Origin: Chamaelirium japonicum
Taxonomy: Eukaryota > Streptophyta > Magnoliopsida > Liliales > Melanthiaceae
NCBI GenBank assembly: GCA_947650365.1
Contig: OX393557.1
Location: 30,249,783 to 30,313,782 of the forward strand
DNA: 64,000 bases
Direction of reading: 5' to 3'
Part shown: piece by piece, positions 36,373 to 49,894 of the stretch
Layout: every line of letters begins with the position of its first letter
Position numbering within the stretch: the stretch's first letter is position 1
Program-made: the position numbers and the translations under genes
The notes under the pieces: generated by a model
What the model saw: the letters and a program-made list of their open reading frames with translations, nothing else
What the model was told of the DNA's origin: nothing
Database searches by the model: none

Positions 36373-37167
36373 TGTGGGTGCAAATTTTGGCAAGAAGTCT
36401 GCAAACAGCGGGACCCACTGGCCCTGCCTGGTGGGCCCACGAAGACTGCAGCGGGACCCACCGGCCCGGCCTGGTGGGCCCACAAAGACTACAGCGGGAC
36501 CCACCGGCCCTGCCTGGTGGACCCACGAAGACTACAGCGAGACCCCCCGACTCTACCTGATGGGCCCACGAAGACTATCGCGGGACCCACCGACCCTGCC
36601 TGGTGGGCCCAATAGTCTGTGGAATCCCCCAGGAAATGGTAGCGGGGTCCACCAGTTTTACCTGGAGGATCTCCAGATCCGACAGCAGAAAACCGCCATT
36701 TACCACCAGAAAATCCTATAAATAGCAAAGCATTCGAATGTAAAAGGATCCGATTTCAAATCCAGAGAGAAAAATCCAGAGAGAAAGATCAGTGCCATCA
36801 TCATCTGATATCTGATTTCAAAAATCAGAGCTCTGGAAATTCTAACCCTCTCAATCTTCAACTCTTCTCGATCTTCTTCTTGTCCTCGAAGAGATTAGAG
36901 AGACTTCAGTGACACTCGGTCTGTCGAGGTCACTTTGATCAAAGTGTTAGTGAATTCGGGTTGCTCCCTATAGCACGGAGACGTAGGCTTCGGCTGAACT
37001 CCGAGATCACATCTCTCGCGTCAACTCTCTGATTGCATCTTCCTCTCTGTTAGCATATTGAAAGCAGCGACTTCAATCAACAGATCGAGCAATGATCTCT
37101 TCGACTCGAAACTTCAATTGACTGGTGAGGCGAGGTCTTCGGGTCGGCACGAAGATTTTCTCCCACA
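36373..37167 (+). repeat. 3' LTR of the Tat-like element
   Basis: It starts TGTGGG and ends CCCACA, like the 5' LTR. It is 795 bp, longer than the 5' LTR by a short duplication near 36760. Confidence 0.93.
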
Positions 37168-38889
37168 TATGTGACCTAATATATATGAGTTCGGTTCTTT
37201 GGTTGGCTCGGGTCTACTCGAATCCCAACCCGAAACCGACCCATATGTAGTTGGGTCCACAAAACTTAGAATTGAACCAACCCATTTAGCCAAAATATCC
37301 GAACCAACCCAACCCAACCCATTTAGATCGGGTCGGGTCGGTTCTCGGTTTTACCCGACCGAAGTTGTACCCCTAATAGCAGCGATATGCCTTGTGCTCA
37401 GTGCTGATCCCCAAAAGTATGCATTTAGCTACCTGAGCTGACAGCCTCATGCGCTTGTGGGGAGGAATAGAACAAAACAGGTGCACCCAAATGTGTGAAG
37501 AGGGCTGTAGTCCGGAGTGGTAGAGAGGAGGCGCTCGTGAGGGGAAACAATATCTGGAAGAATCGACGAGGGAGTGATGTTAATAAGCTGAACATAGGTC
37601 AAAAAAGGGCCTCAGCCTAGAAGCGGCGGGGACCAGAACTGGAAAGAAGAAGCATACGAGTGGTCGCAAGAATATGACAATGCTTTCCCTCAACAACGCC
37701 AATTTGTTCATGGGTGTGAGAACACGAGTGCTAAAAAATGATTCCATGTGACTGAATAAGAGTGGACATAGCAGTAGAAAGATACTCTAAGGCACAGTCA
37801 GATCAAAAGATCTTGAAGTGTCAACTAAAATGTGAATATTGAAGGTAAAATCCTGATAGGCTTGGAGGATATCCGAGCAACGACGAAAAATATAGACTCA
37901 CGTTGAACGACTGAAATCATCCACAAAATAGACATAATATAAATACCCATTCATAGAAGGGAGAAGAGAAGACCCCCAAATATCAGAGTGAACGAGATAA
38001 AAGGGAGCAAAACTCTAATAAGTACTAGATAAAAAGGGAAGGGCTGCAACTTTAGCAAGCTTGCAGCCAGTATAAGTAGATAAAGATGAAAATGAACCAC
38101 GACCTAGAGCTCCAGACTGAAGCAATCTCTTAAGTCATGATTCCGACACATGAACCAGTCTCCTATGCCCCAAGTTGGTATTAGGAGAGACAACTCCGAA
38201 GAACCCAGAAGATGACGGACAAGGAGTGCAGAAACTCCACCTAGTATAACACGTCTGTCCTACGACCTGGTCCAATCAATCGACCAATATATAGATCTTG
38301 CACATAAAAGAAGTAAATATCACAGAACAGCCAGAGTCACATAAAGTGCTAATAGAAATAAGGTACTTGTGAAGTGTGGGAGCGTGAAACACAGAGGGTA
38401 GCGAGAGGCGGTTAGTGGAAGCAAAAGATATGGTAAATAGATCCAAACTGTGAGATGGTTAGATGAGACCCATCCACCATGTGGATCGATGGGATGTCCG
38501 TCGCAGGCTGGCAGACAGTAAGTCGTGAGGCTTTCAGAGTTATATAGTGCGAGGCTCCGAAATAAAGTATTTAAACAACATAACTACCAGGGGAGGTTGA
38601 GAGAGCTGAAGTACTGGAAGACCCAGTGAGAAAGGTAGATTGCTGAGAGAGGCAAAGCTAATTATCTCCTTGTAAAGGGCCTGTAGATCCCCAGTCTAAG
38701 CTGGGAGCATTTGTTGGATTTCCATCCATGGTCAGAAGTGCAGCTAAATATACGGTCGATCCCTTGGATCGATGTGGTGTGCGATTCACTTCAAAAAATT
38801 CATTCAGAAACCAAGATACATATGCACGTAAGATTAAACGGATATAAACAAAACCCCTAAATTCATCTACTGAATCTAACAACCTAGCA

Positions 38890-41050
38890 TAGATGCATGA
38901 ATGATGGCATAGTAGATCTACAAGTTTAGGGCTTTATACTTTCGTGCAGATTCTTTCACCATGAACAATTTCTTCTTCGTTGACGGGATCGGATTGCACA
39001 CAGCGCTATCGGTATAACGACCATAATTTCAGATCCATAGGGTGGATCGATCTAAAATTTTAACTCAAGTTAGACAACTTCAATATGAATCTTTTGGATC
39101 CAATTTGAAGTCAATTAGACTTCTAGATCTCCCGTGGTAATTGAAACATCATAGGTATGCCAGTCAAAATCTAGGCAGCAAGCGAGAGAGAGAGAGATAA
39201 AGCTCCTCAAGTACACCCAATCTTGCAAACGATGTGGATCCTTGCACCACAATCTATGATTGCCTCAGTATGCGAGCTTCCCATGCTTTGTGCTCACAAA
39301 AACTCAAAGAAAGAAGAGATGAGAGAGCAAGGATGGGGATGAGAGGTGCAGTTTTCTCCGAGAAGAAGAGCGAGAGTCCAATCTCTCTTCATCTCAAAAC
39401 TGTGAGGCCTGCTTATTCAGATCTGAGAAGCTACGCACTATTTCATATCTTAAAATTCCTACCATATCATCTCTAGGTTGTTCCCCTTCTTAGAAACCAC
39501 ATCCCCCCTTTCTTTTCTTGAAAACCGCACCCCCCCTCCACCTTCCATAACCAACACCTAAAATCGGGGGGGAGGGGTAGATTTGATTCCCCTCAAATCT
39601 CTCTCTCTCCCTGATTTTTGGGATGATGGCTATGTGTGCAAGGGGGATGGCTCACCTAGGTCATGCGAGGCACTTTGGTTGGACCAAAGTGCCCTCATGC
39701 ATCTAGTGGACGTCCACCTTATGTGGAGGGCACACATAACTGACCTCCATGCATATGGGTGGAACCCTAGCAACTAAGGTCCCCTTTGTGCACATTGGTC
39801 ATGCACTATGGGTGGTTAATAGTCGTTTAACTATTCATTGGGGTGCCCTCAGTAAAACATGGGGTGGCCCCTAGTAAAATCCATTAAAATCCTCCTACCA
39901 TGCTCTAGTGTGATTTGAACAAATAGAGCGGAGTCCACAAGGGTTGAAGGTGTGGTCGTATGTCTCTACACTACTTTGCCCCCTAGTTAACATACTTCGC
40001 TCAACACACCTACCATGCACTAGTGTGATATACTCATGGAGCGCAGGGCAATCGGATCTTCCTATCAATTATGTTGTCGAGATGAGGAGGAAGTTAAAAA
40101 GATCCTAATCGAATATGAATAAAGTGGAACCATCAGGAACTAGGGTTCATGGCTTCCAATAGAACTCGATCGACACACTACCCAAGTACCTCCATCAATC
40201 CTCTAAGTCTCGATTAACCTATGTGGTCACCTAGAGTGCAACACAGGCTACACTCCAATTATCGTAGACTTATTACGCTTTCTCGCATACCCCTACTCTC
40301 CGCTTAGTATTGGTAATACGATATCCCTCCACTTGGTGCCATGTATTAACTCGAGCAATAGAGAGCACCGTCAGACTCGAGTGACCATCTGACTAGGTTC
40401 CTTCCAGGTTGACTCATCACAACTCACCTCCGGTAGCTTTGGCCAAACAACCGAATCTAGTTAATAGCTCGACTGCTGACAACCAGGACTGAGTTTAGTG
40501 CGGTGTATGTCAGACGAAAAAACACACCTCTTGGCAGGGATGTGAATGGTTTACAGGAGTGGCGTACCAATGAAATGCCAGTATGGTAACCCAGTGCACC
40601 GTGGTATTGGGTCGTGGTTAGATCCCTTATACTTTGGTGTACCAAAGTTACACGCAACTGGTTAGTCCACCAATCATGGTTCCTCAGGGTTTAGGATCGA
40701 TTACCCTAAGCAGAAACACGGCTATATGTATCAGTGCCAGCTCATTGTTCTATACACCATGTTGGTTCCGTTCGGCCACAAAGATTGTGCCTAGTAATGA
40801 CCATAGTGGAGGCACCCATGCTCTGTCATTCTAATAGCTTATCCTAATAGAGCGATCAGCCCTAATTAGAGCTGCAAACGATTTAGGCTCATAGGACCGA
40901 TCCATTGAGCCTCCCCCTCAAATGGACTACTATGTAGCCATGACTTCTGGAGTTCTGGAAACAAAACATGTGTAGTAATATGTACATTAATGCAATTCTA
41001 ACTAAACTATCAACTATATATAGCCAAACCATGGTTTTTCAAGCTATAAA
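38890..41050. other. Unassigned 2.2-kb interval inside the copia relic
   Basis: It lies between gag-like and protease-like sequence, so it is probably an insertion, perhaps LTR-derived. A motif CTACCATGCNCTAGTGTGAT occurs twice (about 39896 and 40010). I found no coding region, inverted ends or target duplication. Confidence 0.35.
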
Positions 41051-42004
41051 CTACATCAAACCTAAGAGTAGCAACGACATAGTAGGAGTTGATCGACCAC
41101 GACCATGAGCTCGTCTTCGGTCACAGTCTCGATCTCTGTAAGTAGGATGCTTCTCATGATGAAGCGAGTAGCAGTAGTCCATGAAGTGACCCGACTTCTA
41201 CTAGTAGCTGCAGAATGGTCTACCATGTGATGCAGTGGCAGCGAGAGAAGGAACATAAGCAATTGGAGGACCTAAGATAGGTGGTGGAGCAGCAGCCAGT
41301 ACATCATGAAGACTGGGTAGAAGAGACGAGGCTTTGGAGGCAATCATGCACAGACGAGTCTCCTCGGCTATTAGCTCAGCGACAACCTTAATCGAGGCGA
41401 GAAGGTGTCCTAGTGAAGAAGCTGTCCTGCCAGAGCATTGAACTCGGGGTGAAGAGCAGCAAAGAGTTGGTAGATCTAAGATGCTCTCGATATACTCAAT
41501 ACTCTTGTGCACAAGACAAACCAAGGACAGGGGTGAGATATGTACGTAGGCCCCGCTAGTAGGACCGTATCTGACTATAAAACTATTGAATGGTAACTGA
41601 GCTTGGGTACGAAGCTGATACCCACGTGCTGTGAGATGCTCCCAGATAGTAACAGCAAGATGAGGCTCAGAATGTCCCGATGGAGAGAGCGATCTACAGA
41701 TGCAACAAGGTAGGCTTTGATGCACTGGTCACAAAGCTGCCATGGGCCATACTCAGAGGCAGAACAAGCATAGGCAATAAAGCCATCGAGGTGACCTCGA
41801 AAGTTGCGACGTTCAAGAGGAGATTCCACTATGGCTGACAATGCCCAATCAGAGGCCAATTTGAGGAGGAAGTCCGTCGGAAGAGAGAGGAAGTCCTGTG
41901 GCACCTCGTAAAGGGCTACAAGCGACAAGGTCACCACCTAAGTAGATGAAGACGAAGTCATTGTGAACCGGTGCGGTGGTGAGAAGGGACTGCAGGCACA
42001 AGGA

Positions 42005-42271
42005 TAGGGATGACAATGGTGCGATTTTGGACCAAATTGAAACCGCACCGCAACACCGAACCAGCACTCGAAACCGCACCATACCGCGACGATGTATCAA
42101 TATGTAAAACCAAAACCGCACCATGCGGTGTGGTGGTGCGGTGCACCATGGTTTACTATTATAATAGCCTAAATGGTGTGGTTTTATATGGTTTTGGGCA
42201 AAATCAAAATCACACCATGCAATGCAGTTTATCGCAATTTTTGGTTTTAAACCATACTGCTACCACCCCTA
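42005..42271. mobile_element. hAT-type MITE (267 bp)
   Basis: The ends are TAGGGATGACAATGG and, read from the right, TAGGGGTGGTAGCAG. Flanking 8-mers CACAAGGA (41997-42004) and CACGAGGA (42272-42279) match at 7 of 8. The interior is rich in CCGCACC and GTGCGGT inverted motifs. Confidence 0.82.
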
Positions 42272-42460
42272 CACGAGGATGGCCGGTGCGCGTGCAGTTG
42301 CTGGAGTCGGGGCTCAATGAGGGTGCGATGTGAGCACGTGGACGACCAACACGACGCGATGAGCGCATGGATCTAATGAGAGGAGGGAACCGGTGATGGT
42401 GTTGGCGACGATCAACCTCGATTTGATACCATGTGACAAACCCTAGAGAGGAGAGAGAGA

Positions 42461-42489
42461 GGGGGCGGGGGGGGGGGGGGGGGGGGGGG
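42461..42489. repeat. G-tract in the copia LTR
   Basis: An almost uninterrupted run of about 28 G (one C), read as C on the element's own strand. Confidence 0.9.
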
Positions 42490-42678
42490 ATGGGCTAGGG
42501 TTTGGGAATGAGAGCTTTGAGTGCTCTGTGGGCCAACATGCCATATATATAATGTGTAGCCTGAATAGGCAATACACGTTGTACACGTAAGGCCCGAATA
42601 GGCAATACAATGAATACTATAAGCTGTACAAGCTAGGTCTGAATAAGCAATATAATGAAAATCATATCTTAACAAACA

Positions 42679-43345
42679 ATATTAATTAATGCAGGGTTGC
42701 TATAAAGTGGAGAATTCTTGAAGCGCGCAACTCAGATCCTCAAGAAAATGCCTATTGGAAAGAAAGCATTCAAATATTTGAACTGTAGAAAAGATGGTGA
42801 ACATTGGAGCGAAGAGAAACCAACTGAAGTATGTGAGAGCGATAGGAAGCGTCGTATATGCAACGAGCTATTGTTGAGTTATGGCTCAATTGCTGGCAAT
42901 GGGTCCTTTTCTAAAACCGTGTAACCCTATATATGTATATAAAGGGTGTTTTAGGGGCTAAGTGTGCAGGGAGAGATTTCGATGAGTTTCTAAGAGGATT
43001 GGCGAAGAAACCCTAAGGCGAATAGGGTTTCTCATTGATGGAGGATTGCTTGAATCTTTTGTTGATCCTTGATTTCATAGGTGATTTTGATCATTGTCAC
43101 CTGTGATTTTTTTTCGATTTGGAATTTTCCTATAAATCGCTAACTCGTGCTTCTGTCCTGTTTTAATTTCCTTCGTTTTTACTTTCTATCATTCATTAAT
43201 ATGTGACTGCTCTACATTTGCAATTCATCCTTTTTTTGTTTGTGATCTTTCTTCGGCGGCGCAACAAGATATCGTATTTGGAGTAAGAAAAGCTCAACCG
43301 GCCACTAGAAAGAGTCACATGCTAACTCTTTCTATGGACCTCAAG
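42679..43345. other. Unassigned sequence left of the hAT element
   Basis: It contains a 68-codon plus-strand reading frame (42718-42924) that I do not recognise, a TATA-like TATATAAAG at about 42940, and a T-rich stretch. The part from about 42872 (TGTTGAG) to 43268 (GCAACA) has the look of an LTR, but no partner was found. Confidence 0.3.
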
Positions 43346-44059
43346 TAGGGCTGTCAAAGGACCAAGCCTACATATGCCTGGCTCGGCCCTTATATATATA
43401 GGCGGGCTCGATCTTGGGCCCTGGCCTTTATGGGTCTAAGAATAGCTAGCCCTAGCCCGGCCTTTTCAGGGTCCGGGCTGGGTCGGGCTGAGCTTAGAAT
43501 TTTTATTTTTTCTACCAAGTCTATTAGGCGCCGCCCACTAAGGTTAGTATACAAGTACTGAGTACTCACATCTCATTAAAAAGCCCTCCTCCTTTATCCG
43601 GGCTGGGGACCAACAGTACATTACATATGCACAGGCGAAGTTAAATTTTTTTTGGGCCAAAAACAGAACCCCACCCAAGCATGCAAACATACAATGACGC
43701 AAACAACCAAGTATACAAAACCAACAAACTACATAAGTTAACAAACAAACTATCAAATGATACAAGATATACCAGCAAACTATACAAAATAACAAACAAA
43801 CTAACAAGTAGCTCAACAAACATTAATAACTAACAAACTAAACCAACAATCTATACAAGATAACAAGCAAAACCAATAAAACCAGCAAGAATTAACAAAT
43901 AACAGCAAACTATGCAAGACAACAATTAAAAAGATAACTAACAAAGTATATAAGATAACAATTAACAAGGAAAGCAGCAAACCCAACAAACATCAAGCAT
44001 AAACAAAATATAATTTACTCCTTATCAAAAATATTAAGTTTAGAATCAAGTTAATCAAC

Positions 44060-46000
44060 CTCATTGGTTGATGAGGATCCCAAGGACAAGAAAGAGCGAA
44101 ACTAATCTTAGCAACAAACTAAAGCTTGAACGATCTTGGACTTTAAACAACTTCTAAATTGATCAAGTACCCTACCATGAGCACTAAATGATGACTCAGA
44201 TGCTATGATTGAAATGGAAATAATAAGAATATCTTGGACCATCATAAATAAAATAGGATATTTAGATGAGTTAAACTTTCACCAAGCCAAAATGTTAAAA
44301 ATTTTACTTTTGTCACAAGGTTCATCTAAATATATCTCTAGCTCCGACTTCGAGCCACCTATCATATTCTGAATCATAATGTCATCCTCAAATTAAAAAA
44401 AACCATCTTCATCACAATCAAATACTCTTGAACTAGAGCTACATACTTCTATAGGGGTTGAATCGGATTGGCTACTAAATTTAGTATTATATTTCTTGAA
44501 AGGGTTTCTAAATAATAATAATAGGGTATTCTTATGATTTTTTATTCACTATTTTTTCATCTCAGGATTAATCTCAACAATGTCACAAGGTACAAAAAGT
44601 TTAAGAAGAACATATTCTAAAAATATTTTTTTATTATGGATCTAATAATAAAACAATCTTAAAAATATGATTAATTTTATCTCAATATTTATCAAAATTT
44701 TATTTCATATAAAAAATAATATTTTATTAAAAATATCTCTACTAATTAATCTATCAACTAATTTATTATAGATTTTAAATACATTGAGAAGAAACAAATG
44801 TATAGTAGAAATATTAGAAGTAAATAAAATTTATTTGTAGCATCATATAAGTATTTTAAAAACTCATAAACTATAATTGCATTAGACCATTTATTATCAA
44901 AAGAAATAAATTTATAATTTAAATTAGTAATATCTAATTTAGTAAAAATATATCTAAAATCAATAGCAGATTGCAACATCATATAAGTAGAGATTTATCT
45001 TGTAGAAATATCAAGGGGTAGACTCTTAGATATGAACAAACCCAATTTTATATATATTTTATAACATTTAAATACATAAGAAGGATAATTTTTAATATAT
45101 CTAGTAATATCTCTAACTTAGATTGAATAGAATTGATATAATTCAATCCTTCATATACGATGAGATTAAGTATATAGTTAGAACAATGCATATAAAAAAA
45201 TTTTACCATCATATTAAAGAACTTTTTTTTTAATCAATTGTAATCTAATAGTTTTATACAATACATCATTAATACTACAATTATTGAAAGTTAAAGAAAA
45301 AAATATTATCATCATTTTTCTATATAATTAAGTTAGTTTTATTATACTTAGCTAATGCTAAACCAGTATAAGAAGGATCTTTATTAATAAAAATAATAAT
45401 GCGTTTATGAAGTGTTCAATTTGAAGAAATATAGTGAGTAGTAATAGAAATATAACCAATATAGTGTGAGACTAATTTTAGATGTATTATACTCAAATAA
45501 GTGCATAAGTTTTAAAATTTTCTTATCATAAATAGAAATATAATTAGATTTAATGGTATTAAAAGACGCCATTTTAAAAAGAGCCTGTAATTAATGTTTT
45601 GCTATAAATATGAAACAATGTTAAATGGGTACTCATGTAAGATGATCATTGTCGTAAGTACTTTACGATAGTTTGATTGCTCAAACTTATAAGCAATAAG
45701 TGAATCACCCATAGAAGATTGGGTTAAAATTGGCTGTTTTTTACGAAGACTGGGCCTAAATTTACATGTATCCTCATAATGTCTCTTAATATGGTTAATA
45801 CCACTCTTAGATTCATTAACAAGTTGGGTTTTAGAATATTACATTCAACATATCTTTTGGTCATTATTTGATCATCTTTCTCTCTTTTGGTTATATGCTT
45901 TTCAAAAAAATATTTTCATACATTACTGGATTGTTTAGTTTTTTTCTAAGTACAAACTTTATTTTCCTCTCCAATTACTGAATCTTGATAAAGCGGGGGG
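44060..46000 (-). pseudogene. Decayed hAT transposase (BED, RNase H-like, hATC)
   Basis: Reading leftward on the minus strand: a BED zinc-finger region (about 45850-45760; SGINHIKRHYED); the block TTMIILHEYPFNIV (about 45640); a block with GYISITTHYISSN followed by INKDPSYTG (about 45480-45370); a block MLQSAIDFRYIFTKLDITNL with KYLYDATNKF (44982-44800); and the hATC dimerisation block ASESSFSAHGRVLDQF (about 44230-44140). The order and wording match RICESLEEPER-like plant hAT transposases. Stops and frame changes occur throughout and AT content is very high, so it is long dead. It is a different family from the transposase at 11952-14387. Confidence 0.85.
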
Positions 46001-46689
46001 GAGGATCAGTATAATGCGACGGTCTGACAACTCTGGTTAGACTTGGCTGTCTAAAGAATGAATCATATCTACTTAACATGATCAAAGTCATGGGTACTAG
46101 GACTGGTACGCTGAGTGTTAGGGTTAGGAATGCGATTATGGCTAGCAGTGTTGTTAGGGATTTAAGAAGATGACATATGAGAAGTATCAAATGTAATAAG
46201 TACTAACTAATCAGATTATCAGAGCAATAAAATAATTTCTAACCAATGAGACAGTGGGTCCAAGATCTCTTCAAAGTTAAAATAGAAGTTTAAAGTTCAA
46301 ACAACAGTTATAGAACTAATTTAACTACTGACTAATCAGAACGATGAGATAGAACTATTTTAACTACTAACTAATGGCTCTCAGACTTATAGAAAGTGAA
46401 TCCGAGATCGTTTTAATCCCCTACTAGTAGCCACATCACCAATTAGCAACTCAGCCTCAGCACTAATTAACTAATCACCTATGGCACCTGGTGACCCTTG
46501 GCATAAAACAGTGGACTGCATACAGGCTACGCAGCGAGGCCGCCGAAGGAGATTGGAACACAACTGAAAAGCCCTATGGTTAGGGCACTCGAACAGGGGA
46601 GAACAATCAATGTCTAGTCAATGTAAGATTGCAATCACAGAGCAATAGATATAAGAAAATATATAATTAAGTTTGGATTCGACTATTCG

Positions 46690-47110
46690 AGTTTAGTTTC
46701 AAACTTAAGTTCATATTAGGGTTAACAACTGAGGTTTGGGTTCAGGATAGTTAACCAATTAGGGTTTGGGTTCAGAGTTAGGTTTAACCTAATAGGGTTT
46801 GGGTTCATGGTTAGGTTTAACCTATTAGGGTTTGAGTTTGGGTTTGGGTTCAGCTGCTTAGGGTAAAGGGGCCTAAGGTTAACCAAATTGGGTTCGGGTT
46901 TGGGTTCAAAGCTTCGGGATTAGGGTTAACCAAATAGGGTTTGGGTTCAGGGTTAAGGTTAAACAAATAGGGTTAGGGTTTACTGGTTTAGGAACCACTA
47001 ATCAGGAGTCACAACCTCATGTTAGGTTTTTAAAAATTAGGGACTAGGGTTTGGGTTTAGAGAATTAGGGTTTGGATTTCGGAGTCAGAGAATTAGGGTT
47101 GACACTTCGA
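46690..47110. repeat. Telomere-like degenerate repeat
   Basis: Units such as AGGGTTTGGGTTCAGGGTTA and GGTTAACC recur, resembling a drifted TTTAGGG plant telomere motif. It lies in the non-coding half of the hAT element, so it is not a chromosome end. Confidence 0.6.
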
Positions 47111-47753
47111 AGAATTAAGGTTCAAAAAATTGGGGTTCGAAGAATCTGTAAGAAAAAAAAAGAGATATAGCGTTCGGTGAAAAAAAAACAACACAAAGGA
47201 TCTAGGGTTTGATGAAAAAAAGTCAATATTAGGGTTTGGTAAAAAAAAAATAAAAAATCTAGTGTTTGGTAAAAAATAAAACCAGCAACAAAGAGATGAG
47301 TTTATCCTTACCCAAAAAATCCATACCACCTATGATTTTTATCTGAAAAAAAACCCAAAATTACAAACCAGGTAAAACAACTGAACAAGAGACAGAGATC
47401 ATAGATGAGAGAACCCTTTGGGTTGATAAATTGAGAGAGAGAGAGAGAGTAGATGATCTTTACCCAAAAAATCTACACCACTAGAAATTTTTACAAAAAA
47501 GAAAAGCGAAAACACAGTCACAGTTATAAGTTTTGATGAAAAAATGTCAAATTTTAGGGTTTGGTGAAAAAAAAAATCAAAGATCTAATGTTTGGTAAAA
47601 AAGAAAACCACCAATGTGAGATGATCCTTACCCAAAAATTTCACACTAGTAATGATTTTTATCCGAAAAAAAACTAAAACACAAACTAGGTAAAACAACT
47701 AAATAAGAGAGAGAGAGAAAGAGATAAGAGAAAAGAGAAAAGAGAAAAGGGCT

Positions 47754-47757
<4 letters not shown>

Positions 47758-47832
<75 letters not shown>
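47758..47832. repeat. (GA)n microsatellite
   Basis: About 36 uninterrupted GA units inside the hAT element. Confidence 0.95.
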
Positions 47833-47836
<4 letters not shown>

Positions 47837-48048
47837 AATTTTTACTAAAAAGAAAGAAAAACACAAACAAGTAAAACTACTGAACAAGAATGAGAGATCA
47901 GAGAACCAGTTGGAGCCGAGGAAGTGATGATCATATCTGAATTGAGAACGAGAGAGCACGGCTAGGGTTAGGGCTTGAGAAGAGAAGAGAATAAAAACAA
48001 TGATATGTTATATACTACTGCCACGGATTTCAAAACCCATTCATTGTG

Positions 48049-48196
<148 letters not shown>

Positions 48197-48455
48197 GTTC
48201 AATTCCAATCTGGGTCAATCGGGTCAAAGCCACCCTCCTGCCCCACATCCTCTCTATTATGATAATTAAAATAAAATGTATAATTAATATATAATAATAA
48301 TAATATACATTAAAACAGGTCGGGCTAGAAACTACTAAGCTCAGGCCCGACCCTTTGAATGGAAAGAGACGGGCTAGATCGGGTCAGGCTTTGGACGGTT
48401 GAAGTTAGACTGGGTGCCCTTCTGCGAGGGCCTAAGTGACCCACCTAACCTCAAG

Positions 48456-49545
48456 TTTAGTTTGTTCATAATTTCTCAATATCCTCATAAGTTCTTACAT
48501 GACAATTGCACACAATCTCTTGAACAAATTCAGACCAATTTATAGAGCATCTCATAGCATGCATGTGAATCATAGCAGCTAGCAGCAACATGAGACTATG
48601 GGTCACACCAAATGGAATGATGTTTCCCAAGAATCTGGTTCACTTCCCATCCTCTCTCTCTCTCTTATCTTTCTCTCTCCTCGGTTCCTCCCCATCTTGT
48701 TGCCGCATCCACCTAATTGAGGGCCCCAACAACACCTTCGAAAGTCTCTCTCTCTCTATCTCTCTCCACCCACCACCTCTCTTATCCGTTTCCTCCTCCA
48801 CATGGGTTGATGGGGATTGAATTTGACCTCATTTCCCACCCTACCATTCCTTTTCCCATGCTGTTTCTTTGGCCACATACGAAAGCTTTTACAGTGTGCA
48901 TGCTACGGCTCTGATTCCCCCCCTTCACGAGGACAGAAAAAAATTTCAGCACATCCTGAGCATGCTACAACCGTCCCCTAGAGCCTATAACCACACTCTA
49001 AGTGCTGGGGGCCACTACTCTTATGTGCTGGGACCTGCTCCTTATGCTTTGAATTGCAGTGGGACCCATGGTTGTAGCGTACGCAGGATGTTCTGACAAT
49101 TTTCCCCACGTGGACCACTGCATGATTTCATCTTATCTCCACCAACTTGCACTGATCCTTTATCTCCCACCCCCTTTGGACAGCAGCAGTACTACGGTCA
49201 TCGGAAGCATAGCAGACGGCGGTTTTCATGGGTTGGTAATTTGACACGTGGCCCATTCCCATTGTAGTAAGTGCATGGCTGTGGAGTTGTGAGATGAGGA
49301 TGCGTGGAGAGGGCTGTTGGCTACCTTCTATAGATCAGCTGCTTTCAGTTTGAGTGGTGGGCCACGGACGTGCTAAAATAGAAAGTTGAATTGTAACATA
49401 TTGATAAGGAATGCTTAGGTGGGGTTTGTGATCCGCAGCTGTCCGATGCATCGGCCGCGTGCATCACATATTGATAATGCATTGGAGGCTGACGTGGTAC
49501 ATCCGTCCCACTGAATATTTTGAATTATGGGCTATCATTTGGGGG

Positions 49546-49581
<36 letters not shown>

Positions 49582-49894
49582 GAGATCGCAATCATTTTTG
49601 CCTCATTTGTCGCACTATTGTTTTGTCTGCCTTCGATCCCGCAAAACATGTTGCAAGTCTTAAATAAGATGAGTGGTTCAGGAGTGAGCCACACACCAAA
49701 AATAAAAGAAGGGGTTATTATTTATTAACCTAAGCCCCGTCTAGCTAACTCCGCAGTTTGTAAACCCACCCCTTTAACTGTTTCGTAGTACGTTAGGTCC
49801 CTTTGTCACTTAATTTTTTTTAGAATGTTCATTTTGCCCCTCTAACTACCCCTCTAATTACTTTTGTAGAACTCGATTTATATTTTTTTTAAAT
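48456..49894. other. Intergenic sequence, no gene seen
   Basis: It contains CT-rich patches (48650-48785) and a 32-base G-tract at 49548-49579. Short open frames here do not resemble known proteins. Confidence 0.4.
49548..49579. repeat. 32-base G-tract
   Basis: Uninterrupted G run, able in principle to form G-quadruplexes; such runs are also error-prone in sequencing. Confidence 0.9.

Larger units (their letters stand above)
23429..37167 (+). mobile_element. Tat-like Ty3/gypsy LTR retrotransposon, 13.7 kb
   Basis: The element has two LTRs (780 and 795 bp), a perfect 5-bp target duplication TATGT (23424-23428 and 37168-37172), a primer binding site, a polypurine tract, gag, protease, reverse transcriptase, RNase H, a second RNase H-like domain and integrase in gypsy order. 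A long antisense coding region and a tandem-repeat array precede the 3' LTR; both are typical of the plant Tat lineage. Coding is nearly whole but broken, with roughly five breaks. By eye I count about 16 substitutions between the LTRs plus one short duplication. That is about 2 percent, or of the order of 1 million years at a grass-like rate and more at slower woody-plant rates. Confidence 0.93.
23073..37375. mobile_element. hAT-type MITE split by a gypsy element
   Basis: The left part is 23073-23428 and the right part 37173-37375. The ends TAGCGGTGCAACT and, read from the right, TAGGGGTACAACT are inverted repeats. Perfect 8-bp duplications ATAGCAGC lie at 23065-23072 and 37376-37383. The interior is GGTCGGGTT-rich. 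The MITE of roughly 560 bp was present before the gypsy element at 23429-37167 inserted into it. Confidence 0.9.
37390..42678 (-). mobile_element. Heavily decayed Ty1/copia element, minus strand
   Basis: The 5' LTR is about 42432-42678 and ends in CA beside a copia-type primer site TGGTATCAAATC (42420-42431, minus). Gag-like sequence lies at about 41060-42000 (YGPWQLCDQCIKAYL, then EETRLCMIASKASSL). Protease and integrase remnants follow at about 37500-38700. Reverse transcriptase and a 3' LTR were not found. More than ten breaks, so it is old. A hAT MITE (42005-42271) lies in its leader, and 38890-41050 may be a separate insertion. That all pieces come from one element is inference. Confidence 0.65.

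Noticed and set aside
42718-42924. 68-codon plus-strand frame opening KRATQILKKMPIGKKAF
   Set aside because: I do not recognise the protein and the frame sits between transposon remains. It might be a gene fragment but cannot be supported.
42872-43268. Solo LTR
   Set aside because: TG...CA ends and a TATA-like box are present, but there is no second copy, no target duplication and no good primer site.
46690-47110. True telomere or chromosome end
   Set aside because: The repeats are degenerate and lie inside a hAT element whose target duplications flank them.
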